8,822 nt of DNA from contig CALCDS010000416.1 of NCBI GenBank assembly GCA_937900065.1, forward strand, positions 1 through 8,822, in the 5' to 3' direction. Below the pieces are notes generated by a model. That model did not search any database. It had not been told where the DNA came from and saw only the letters and a list, made by a program, of their open reading frames with translations. This DNA comes from an uncultured Clostridiaceae bacterium (lineage in GTDB: Bacteria > Bacillota > Clostridia > Clostridiales > Oxobacteraceae). Each line of letters starts with the position of its first letter. The first letter of the stretch is position 1. Positions 1 to 4,781 of the stretch are shown piece by piece. The translations under genes and the position numbers were made by a program.

Positions 1-25
1 ATTAATGCAGTTTTGATATTTTGCT

Positions 26-77
26 AATAAATCAGGCAGATTAGACTGTATTCGCAGCCTAATCTGCCTGATTTATT
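26..77. terminator. Long perfect hairpin, probable bidirectional terminator
   Basis: The arms at 26-44 and 59-77 are perfectly complementary over 19 bp, with a 14-nt loop. The core pairs GGCAGATTAG with CTAATCTGCC. Read on the plus strand, the stem runs into TTATTTTT, a good U-tract, so it would stop a gene entering from the left edge. Read on the minus strand it is preceded by A-rich sequence and its 3' arm ends in TTTATTAG, a weaker U-tract. The stop codon of the SSB-like gene (73-75) lies inside the stem, so the hairpin directly closes that gene. Confidence 0.7.
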
Positions 78-702
78 TTTCCTCTTCAACCTTTTCCATC
101 TTTGATATCGATACTTCATAAGCCGTTTTGGTAAGCACTTCTCCCTCGCCTGATTTTTTCTGATATTCACGGCTTTGCACTCTTCCCCATATCCTTATAT
201 GGTCGCCGACTGCCAGCTTCTCGGAAAATCTGGCATTTCTTCCCCAGGCTATCGCAGGTATGTAATCCGATTTATTATAAGGCCTGTTTACTGCAATAAG
301 CATATCAGTAATTTCCCTTCCAAAGGGAGTCGTCCTGTATATGGGTTTTTTACATATGTAACCATCAAGGTATATCTGATTCGGGTTTTTGGTCTTTTCA
401 TCGCTGAAGCTTATATCTCTTGCAAAAATAGTTAAAATCAATCGGTTGCCGCCATCCGAATATTTATTGTAGGATCTCAGCTGGCCTTCTATGATTATGT
501 CCCTTCCGATTGATACATCCACACCATCAAGTAGCCTTTCTGAAATTGTTACGGGCAGCATATCCACAGCGTCGCTCAAACGTGGGACTTCAATCATCAT
601 ATTATAAAATCCTTCACCGTACATTTCATGGCTGTATTCAGGCTTTGATGCTATCTTACCTTCCACATATATCTTGTTTGAAGTTATCACATTATCAGCC
701 AT
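73..702 (-). CDS. Tandem OB-fold single-stranded DNA-binding-like protein
   Basis: This 209-residue protein has two SSB-like OB-fold halves, roughly residues 9-100 and 108-202. Each half opens with the same kind of strand (NKIYVEGKIASKPEY and NQIYLDGYICKKPIY). The second half is closer to bacterial SSB: FGREITDMLIAVNRPY, then IPAIAWGRNA, then GDHIRIWGRVQSREY. It probably binds single-stranded nucleic acid. The usual SSB has one OB fold and a flexible tail ending in an acidic, hydrophobic tip. This protein has no such tail and ends in KVEEEK, so it is unlikely to be the housekeeping replication SSB. The ATG at 702 is preferred to a TTG 27 nt upstream because the purine-rich GGGAGAGAGAGGG lies between them. 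It is the last minus-strand gene before a strong hairpin and is separated by 379 bp from the Mur-like gene, so it probably has its own promoter. The biological role is unknown. Confidence 0.82.
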   Translation of the reverse strand: MADNVITSNKIYVEGKIASKPEYSHEMYGEGFYNMMIEVPRLSDAVDMLPVTISERLLDGVDVSIGRDIIIEGQLRSYNKYSDGGNRLILTIFARDISFSDEKTKNPNQIYLDGYICKKPIYRTTPFGREITDMLIAVNRPYNKSDYIPAIAWGRNARFSEKLAVGDHIRIWGRVQSREYQKKSGEGEVLTKTAYEVSISKMEKVEEEK

Positions 703-783
703 AACCCTCTCTCTCCCTTCGTATTTCAACTTTATAATAAGTCTAAAATATACATATTCACGATATAAAATAATTATGAGGGT

Positions 784-810
784 TTTTTATAATTCGTCCA
801 GTGTAAAATT
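784..810 (-). repeat. 27-bp intergenic repeat, copy A
   Basis: On the plus strand this reads TTTTTATAAT, two variable bases, then GTCCAGTGTAAAATT. It matches the reverse complement of 4272-4298 at 25 of 27 positions. The minus-strand orientation points toward the SSB-like gene, whose ATG is 82 bp downstream. It could be a shared regulatory element, or the end of a decayed small transposable element. Neither possibility is proven. Confidence 0.6.
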
Positions 811-843
811 AAAAATTTCCGCAATCCCAAATAAACAAATTCC

Positions 844-891
844 ATGGATTGTCTACATTGTCTATTTTTATTTTTTAAGTGGACAATCCAT
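844..891. repeat. Inverted repeat with T-rich loop and tandem ATTGTCTA
   Basis: The arms ATGGATTGTC (844-853) and GACAATCCAT (882-891) are perfectly complementary. The pairing extends inward to 856/879 with one G-T pair, giving a stem of about 13 bp. Outside a 2-nt mismatch, AATT/AATT also pairs. The loop begins with a second copy of ATTGTCTA, forming a direct repeat over 848-864. No U-tract follows on either strand, so a simple terminator is unlikely. It could be an operator or the remnant of a small repeat element. Confidence 0.5.
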
Positions 892-976
892 ACAATTCTC
901 TCTGTGATAAATTGAAAATCCTCTGTTTATGCGGACGAACTTTACAGATAATCTATATTTTTTTTAGGATATATAA

Positions 977-1054
977 ATGAAGGTGTCGACTTTGAGCATC
1001 CAGTTTGCCTGCTATCACTTGGAATGCCCAGGATCAACATTGTGTTTTAGATAA
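977..1054 (+). other. Possible 25-codon ORF in a GC-richer patch
   Basis: An ATG at 977 opens a 25-codon frame ending at TAA 1052-1054. It is preceded by AGGA at 966-969 with 7-nt spacing. The peptide is neutral to hydrophobic, with cysteines at positions 12, 17 and 23. I do not recognise it. The opposite strand of the same patch can also be read as a short peptide-like stretch (LKHNVDPGHSK), so this may be a decayed gene or mobile-element fragment rather than a real small protein. Its base composition differs from the flanking intergenic DNA. Confidence 0.15.
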
Positions 1055-1081
1055 GCTGTATGTCTTTGTTTGACGGTTGCT

Positions 1082-2233
1082 TCATGATAATCTTCCCAGT
1101 ATTTTTGTATCAAGCGTTTCAACTATCTTTTCCCTTATAATATTGTATGAACTGCTGCAGAAAAACAGCAACATGTCCCCTGCCTTTAAAGAATAGATTA
1201 TTTCCTCAATATCCGATAAGCTCCCCTCCAAGCATACAATATTACATAGATCGGATTTTAGATAACATAAACCATCCAATACTGATTTGTCCTTCCTCCC
1301 GCTAAAAAAATAAATATTGCTTATCTTCAGCGTGAGCGACCACGCCCCGATAATATCTATTATTTTTTTATTTATATATGATAGATTGCTCTCAGGTAAA
1401 TCGAATACAAGGTATATGTTTCCATAAGGCATATTCTGAATTGCTTCAAAACCGCTTTCAAAACTCAACATTGTATCGCATACATTGTCAACGACCCCAA
1501 AGCTGTTCTCATATAATATTTTAAGCCCCAAACTATTTATCCTGCTGTTTAAAGAAGATATCACAAAATCGGACGGTATGCCGCAAAGCAGCGATGTAGT
1601 TATTGCCGCAAGCCCGTTATATACATTGTACTGGCCCGGTGATTTTATGGTTACGGGAACCTCCATAGGCTCAATAACCTCATTGTTAAAGCCGGTCAAA
1701 GATCTCTGCAAACAATATAGAAAACACACTTCATTGCTGCATTCTATGCTTGATGCGGTAACCGTAGCCTTGCTTCCAAGACCGTAAGTTATCAAATATG
1801 TATTTTCTAAATCTATTATTATATTTTTCCAGTTTGCATCGTCAGTATTTAAAACTACGGTCTTCATACCCTTGTTTTGATTTATAAGAGAATTGATTCT
1901 GTTTATTCCTTCATCAGTGCCCTCATAAGAACCTTCAGATATTCTGCAGTGAATCAGTATATCAAAATTCCAGTCGTTTACTTTTTTATTCTTCAATAAC
2001 TCATCATCTATTTCAACTATTATAATACCATTATTGTCTAATTTTTTTAACTGTTTATTTTGTTCAGTATCCGGCAGATTTTTTTTGTCATCTGCATCTT
2101 TTTTTACATTGATAATATCAACAGGTATGCCACGCTGATTAAATATGCAATACAGCATGTTGGCTGTCGATGTCTTCCCGTTTGACCCGAAAATCCCTAT
2201 GGTCAATGGTTTTTTAGTGGAAAGCGAGAACAT
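1082..2233 (-). CDS. Mur-ligase-like protein lacking the N-terminal domain
   Basis: This 383-residue protein has the fold signature of the ATP-dependent Mur ligases. Its P-loop is GSNGKTS (16-22), starting almost at the N-terminus. It has VVLNTDDANW (126-135) where MurE has its conserved VINADD, a YG motif (150-151), and SPGQYNVYNGLAAI (198-211), which links the central and C-terminal domains. The UDP-binding N-terminal domain is absent. The MurE stretch DYAHTPDS is replaced by DNVCDTMLSFES (249-260), and the DNPR motif for diaminopimelate binding is not visible. The C-terminus keeps a KAGDMLLFFCSSS strand resembling the GDVVL end of MurE. ATP use is plausible, but the amino-acid substrate and product are unknown. 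It is not MurE, and I see no MurT-type zinc motif. ATG 2233 follows AAAGGGGTG with good spacing. It lies 90 bp downstream of pdaB, which suggests a spore-envelope role by inference only. A sigma-E-like -10 (CATATAAT, 2297-2304) lacks a matching -35. Confidence 0.75.
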   Translation of the reverse strand: MFSLSTKKPLTIGIFGSNGKTSTANMLYCIFNQRGIPVDIINVKKDADDKKNLPDTEQNKQLKKLDNNGIIIVEIDDELLKNKKVNDWNFDILIHCRISEGSYEGTDEGINRINSLINQNKGMKTVVLNTDDANWKNIIIDLENTYLITYGLGSKATVTASSIECSNEVCFLYCLQRSLTGFNNEVIEPMEVPVTIKSPGQYNVYNGLAAITTSLLCGIPSDFVISSLNSRINSLGLKILYENSFGVVDNVCDTMLSFESGFEAIQNMPYGNIYLVFDLPESNLSYINKKIIDIIGAWSLTLKISNIYFFSGRKDKSVLDGLCYLKSDLCNIVCLEGSLSDIEEIIYSLKAGDMLLFFCSSSYNIIREKIVETLDTKILGRLS

Positions 2234-2323
2234 GTTAACACCCCTTTAAAAAATGTTAGGGATATATAATAAACAAAATGCTTGATTTTGATACTGATTA
2301 TATGGTATACAGTATGCTCATTT

Positions 2324-3093
2324 TTATTCTAGCGATCTCTGCTTCCCCGAATTATCTATATAATAGTTATCCTTTATCAAAAGTTCAGATACGATATTGA
2401 ACCTATATCCATCGCTTCTGAGCTTCTCGATTATGTCGCCAAGCACCTCACAAGATGGCAGGGCATTGTTGTGGAACAAAATTATGGAACCATTATGGAC
2501 ATTTGAGATCACATTTTCATATATGGCTTTTTTGTCCATGCCCTTCCAATCGAGTGAATCAACATCCCATTGTATCATAGTGTACCCCATGTTCCTTACC
2601 AATGCGCTTAAATCACTGTCATATTCCCCAAACGGTGCTCTGAAAAGTTTTGTGCCTTTTCCCGTTATTTTTGCTATTTTAGCTTCAGCCTCTTTAATCT
2701 CCGAGGCAGCAACCTTCTTTGCCATTCCAACCATCCTTGGATGGGTCAGAGAATGATTCCCTATCTCGCATCCGCTTTCAGCTATTTCGCTTACAATATC
2801 CGGATACCTTTCAGCCCATGAGCCCGTTACAAAAAATGTAGCTTTTACATCATATCGATTCAATGTTTCAAGTATGTTGCGGGTGTAATAACTTCCCCAT
2901 CCCGCATCAAATGTAAGAGCTATCCTTTTATCAGGCACATCCACCGAATATATAGGCATCAACCTGTCGTTATTGAACAGCACGGAAAGAGTGCCCGTCC
3001 TCATCTGCTTTGCATAAAATATAGAGATTATAACAACAGTAAATATTATTACAAACCTTTTGATTGTCCTCGACCCTAAAAAAAAATATGCAT
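2324..3093 (-). CDS. pdaB: PdaB-like polysaccharide deacetylase, start out of frame
   Basis: This is a NodB-type polysaccharide deacetylase resembling the sporulation protein PdaB, which acts on spore peptidoglycan at the membrane. In-frame coding runs from 2324 to at least 3004. Motifs, numbered for a 256-residue restored protein: TFDAGWG (61-67), with the usual second Asp of TFDDG replaced by Ala as PdaB homologues often show; HSLTHP (114-119), the metal histidines; FRAPFGEYD (151-159); WDVDSLDW (176-183); and ILFHN (205-209). Upstream of Met 3004 the same frame encodes a basic patch and a hydrophobic anchor, FVIIFTVVIISIFYA, but has no start codon. A ribosome binding site, GGAGG, sits 7 nt before ATG 3093. 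That ATG reads MHIFF then TAG, because the tract has nine T (3078-3086). Ten T, or a -1 slip on U-UUU-UUU, gives an intact 256-residue protein, close to the length of Bacillus PdaB. It may be a sequencing error, a phase-variable tract or programmed slippage. Confidence 0.85.
3078..3086 (-). other. T9 homopolymer that breaks or recodes pdaB
   Basis: Nine consecutive T on the coding strand begin 8 nt into the putative pdaB reading frame. The zero frame is ATG CAT ATT TTT TTT TAG. A -1 shift on the slippery U-UUU-UUU, or one extra T, continues as TTA GGG TCG and joins the membrane-anchor and deacetylase frame. The stop codon directly after the slippery tract is the arrangement seen at known frameshift sites. 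Confidence 0.7.
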
Positions 3094-3100
3094 ACCTACA

Positions 3101-3105
3101 CCTCC
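3101..3105 (-). promoter_or_regulatory. Shine-Dalgarno site fixing the pdaB ATG
   Basis: GGAGG on the minus strand ends 7 nt before ATG 3093. The same 7-nt spacing is seen for lgt, the SASP gene, the glycerate kinase, the Mur-like gene and cdaR in this window. Met 3004, the first in-frame ATG of the open frame, has no comparable site, which supports 3093 as the original start. Confidence 0.75.
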
Positions 3106-3123
3106 ATATATGGCTGTTGTTAT

Positions 3124-3153
3124 ATTATATTATCCTCGCTTTATTTTTATCAA
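3124..3153 (-). promoter_or_regulatory. Putative sigma-A-type promoter of pdaB
   Basis: On the minus strand there is TTGATA (3153-3148), an 18-bp spacer and a perfect TATAAT (3129-3124). Transcription would start near 3117, leaving a leader of about 24 nt with the GGAGG site in it. Bacillus pdaB is a late forespore gene, and I could not find a clean sigma-G match here. The vegetative-type boxes may therefore be incidental in this AT-rich region. Confidence 0.45.
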
Positions 3154-3224
3154 CAAAACCATCAATATGGAGTGCATTGCATATTTATTTTCGGCTGTTT
3201 CGCCTGTCTAATATTTTAAACTTT

Positions 3225-3303
3225 GTTCTGTTTAACGAAAATGTTGATTTTTTATGGTTAAGCCGCTTGAGATTAAGACATATGTGTCTGAGTTCTGTTT
3301 AAC
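3225..3303. repeat. 12-bp direct repeat in the lgt-pdaB gap
   Basis: GTTCTGTTTAAC occurs at 3225-3236 and again at 3292-3303, exactly 67 bp apart. On the minus strand this is GTTAAACAGAAC. The surrounding 275-bp gap shows no gene and no convincing lgt terminator hairpin. The repeats could be paired protein-binding sites or chance. Confidence 0.4.
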
Positions 3304-3368
3304 ATAGTTGTTGACTCTTTGATCATCCTGCTCGCCTATTCACACTTTTTAAGTTCTAAGGCCTACCT

Positions 3369-4136
3369 TTAATCATTATATGTCTTTCTCTTTTTTATTA
3401 TCAGCATTCCAAATATGCTCAAAAGTATGATTGCTGCGCTTATCAGCTTAGCTTCTCTAAATCTTCCGAGCATAAGGCTGTCGGTTCTCATGCCTTCAAC
3501 AAAAAATCTTCCTATTGAATATAAAATCAGGTATAGGAAAAATACATATCCCTCATACTTGCTCTTTCTTCTGTAAATCATCAATAAAATAAATACTAAA
3601 AAATCCCATAATGATTCGTAAAGAAAAGTAGGGTGACGATATACTCCCTCAATAAGCATTCCACGCTGTATGAACTTTGGAAACATGCTTATAAAATCCT
3701 TGCTTACCGGGCCTCCAAAGGCTTCCTGGTTGAAAAAATTACCCCACCTGCCTATGGCCTGGCCGAGTATAAGGCTCGGAGCGCATATGTCGGCTATTTT
3801 AAAAAAGCTTATCCTTTTAACCCTTGTATATATGATTGCCGCAACAACTGCTCCAATAATTCCGCCGTGAATTGCAAGCCCACCATTTCTTATGGCAAAT
3901 ATATTGATAAGATTATGACTGTAATTTCCCCATTCAAATATTACATAATAAAGCCTTGCGCCTATTACAGCCGACGGTATGCAGTACAGCACCACATCAA
4001 GTATGTAATTTTCATCGAATCCGATCCTCCTGCTTTCCTTTAGCGCCAGCAATGTGCCTATGACCATTGCCGAAGCGATAATCACTCCATACCATCTTAT
4101 ATCAAGCCCTAAAATTCTAAATGCAATAGGGTTCAC
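3369..4136 (-). CDS. lgt: Prolipoprotein diacylglyceryl transferase
   Basis: Lgt moves a diacylglyceryl group from phosphatidylglycerol to the lipobox cysteine of prelipoproteins at the outer face of the cytoplasmic membrane, the first step of lipoprotein maturation. The 255-residue length and polytopic hydrophobic profile fit the family. Diagnostic motifs are present: an N-terminal IRWYGV segment (13-18), GGLAIHGG (85-92) with the essential His, the signature GRWGNFFNQEAFGG (129-142), HPTFLYE (168-174) and GRFFVEGMRTDS (209-220). The start is GTG 4136, preceded by AAAGGAGGT with 7-nt spacing. It is a single gene between a divergent SASP gene and pdaB 275 bp downstream. No truncation or odd residue is visible. 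Confidence 0.96.
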   Translation of the reverse strand: MNPIAFRILGLDIRWYGVIIASAMVIGTLLALKESRRIGFDENYILDVVLYCIPSAVIGARLYYVIFEWGNYSHNLINIFAIRNGGLAIHGGIIGAVVAAIIYTRVKRISFFKIADICAPSLILGQAIGRWGNFFNQEAFGGPVSKDFISMFPKFIQRGMLIEGVYRHPTFLYESLWDFLVFILLMIYRRKSKYEGYVFFLYLILYSIGRFFVEGMRTDSLMLGRFREAKLISAAIILLSIFGMLIIKKRKTYND

Positions 4137-4168
4137 AAAAATACCTCCTTTAAATCAAGCTCTTTAAG

Positions 4169-4183
4169 TTTATACAGTATAAA
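4169..4183. promoter_or_regulatory. 15-bp palindrome in the lgt leader
   Basis: TTTATAC, one central base, then GTATAAA forms a perfect odd palindrome 33-47 nt upstream of the lgt start codon, downstream of the likely -10 box. The inner 10-mer TATACAGTAT recurs at 2306-2315, upstream of the Mur-like gene in the same orientation, with one mismatch to the palindrome there. This could be a repressor site, but AT-rich palindromes also arise by chance. Confidence 0.4.
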
Positions 4184-4199
4184 TTTTAGCTATATCTAT

Positions 4200-4227
4200 A
4201 TAATACACCACTTTTTATGATACCCAA
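4200..4227 (-). promoter_or_regulatory. Candidate lgt promoter
   Basis: On the minus strand, TTGGGT (4227-4222) and TATTAT (4205-4200) are separated by 16 bp. This would start transcription about 60 nt upstream of the GTG start. The -35 box is imperfect and other TATA-like motifs lie nearby, so the assignment is tentative. Confidence 0.35.
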
Positions 4228-4271
4228 ACTTATCGATTCGAAACAGTCCATTTTATATCAAAGAAAAGTTC

Positions 4272-4298
4272 AATTTTACACTGGACTGATTATAAAAA
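4272..4298 (+). repeat. 27-bp intergenic repeat, copy B
   Basis: Reads AATTTTACACTGGAC, two variable bases, ATTATAAAAA, and matches copy A at 784-810 in inverted orientation (25 of 27). It points toward the SASP gene, 158 bp downstream. It overlaps the right arm of the inverted repeat CAGTCCA/TGGACTG (4244-4288), which gives this copy the look of a very small element with terminal inverted repeats. Confidence 0.6.
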
Positions 4299-4327
4299 TT
4301 GAAAATTAAGTTAAAAGATATCAGTAT

Positions 4328-4409
4328 TGCTATTATTAAATGTTTTATGCATCTATAACATAATATAACTTTAATAAATTTTCAACAGTGGGATAAATTA
4401 ATAATAGCA
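4328..4409. repeat. 12-bp inverted repeat upstream of the SASP gene
   Basis: TGCTATTATTAA (4328-4339) and TTAATAATAGCA (4398-4409) are perfect reverse complements with a 58-bp spacer. The right arm ends 46 bp before the SASP start codon. Sites like this can bind a dimeric regulator or form a weak long-range hairpin. The low complexity of the arms keeps confidence moderate. Confidence 0.4.
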
Positions 4410-4455
4410 GTAAAATTATTAAATTAATGCTATAAATAAAAAAGGAGGAGATATT

Positions 4456-4698
4456 ATGGCATTGGGACAAAACTCTTCAGGCAGGACCCAATTGGTACCG
4501 GATGCCCATCATACTCTCGACAATATCAAATATGAGATAGCTTCTGAATTGAGCATACCTGTGCAACAAGGTTCAGAAGATTATTGGGGCGATATAGCTT
4601 CAAGAGATTGCGGGAAAGTTGGAGGCATAATGGTTAAAAGGATGATCGCCCTTGCTGAGAAAGAACTTCTAAACGGTAAATCGCTTGACAAAATCTAA
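4456..4698 (+). CDS. Alpha/beta-type small acid-soluble spore protein
   Basis: This 80-residue protein coats and protects DNA in the dormant spore core and is degraded at germination. It matches the alpha/beta SASP pattern from residue 13: LVPDAHHTLDNIKYEIASE contains the germination protease (GPR) site EIAS (27-30), where cleavage follows the Glu. The second conserved block is SRDCGKVGGIMVKRMIALAE (49-68). Between them is GSEDYWGDI, about six residues longer than in Bacillus SspA; a similar DGYWG form is common in clostridial members. ATG 4456 follows AAAGGAGGAG with 7-nt spacing. It is a single gene, divergent from lgt and convergent with the permease, and no terminator of its own is clear. 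Expression in the forespore under sigma-G is expected from the family. The cysteine in DCG is part of the clostridial-type motif. Confidence 0.95.
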   Translation: MALGQNSSGRTQLVPDAHHTLDNIKYEIASELSIPVQQGSEDYWGDIASRDCGKVGGIMVKRMIALAEKELLNGKSLDKI

Positions 4699-4721
4699 TC
4701 AACATACAGCTTCAATATAAT

Positions 4722-4757
4722 AAAAAACCCTGCCCGGATTCAATATTCCGAGCAGGG
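4722..4757 (-). terminator. Rho-independent terminator of the glycerate operon
   Basis: On the minus strand, CCCTGCTCGGA pairs with TCCGGGCAGGG over 11 bp (one U-G pair), with an 8-nt loop, followed directly by TTTTTTATTAT. It lies 25 bp beyond the permease stop codon. Read on the plus strand, the stem has a C-A mismatch and no U-tract, so it would terminate the SASP transcript less efficiently. Confidence 0.88.
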
Positions 4758-4781
4758 CATAATAAAATCTATGCTTATTTG

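Larger units (their letters stand above)
703..1081. other. 379-bp intergenic region with repeats and a GC-richer patch
   Basis: No gene is firmly supported in the gap between the SSB-like gene and the Mur-like gene. It contains one copy of a 27-bp repeat (784-810), a 13-bp inverted repeat around a T-rich loop (844-891), a tandem 9-mer (848-864) and a patch of about 42% GC (977-1054) that stands out from its very AT-rich surroundings. Promoter-like sequence for the SSB-like gene is weak. TATTAT or TATAAA motifs occur just upstream of 729, without a convincing -35 box. The Mur-like gene has no clear terminator hairpin here. Confidence 0.6.
4137..4455. other. 319-bp divergent intergenic region, lgt / SASP
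   Basis: No coding sequence is supported. The region holds the ribosome binding sites of both divergent genes, a 15-bp palindrome in the lgt leader (4169-4183), promoter-like boxes for lgt (4200-4227), a 7-bp inverted repeat CAGTCCA/TGGACTG (4244-4250 and 4282-4288), copy B of the 27-bp repeat (4272-4298), and a 12-bp inverted repeat (4328-4339 and 4398-4409) upstream of the SASP gene. A forespore sigma-G promoter is expected for SASP. CATAATA at 4359-4365 fits the sigma-G -10, but I see no suitable -35 at the right distance. Confidence 0.6.

Noticed and set aside
844..891. Inverted repeat as a terminator for the Mur-like gene
   Set aside because: No U-tract follows the stem on the minus strand, and it lies about 190 bp past the stop codon.
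3060..3302. 80-codon plus-strand ORF with a TTG start
   Set aside because: It overlaps the pdaB 5' end in antisense, has no ribosome binding site, and its composition is that of AT-rich intergenic DNA.
3633..4043. 136-codon plus-strand ORF antisense to lgt
   Set aside because: It lies wholly inside the well-supported lgt gene and shows no domain or ribosome binding site.
4359..4365. CATAATA as a sigma-G -10 box for the SASP gene
   Set aside because: The hexamer region fits, but no G-A-T-type -35 lies 17-18 bp upstream, so a promoter feature was not called.
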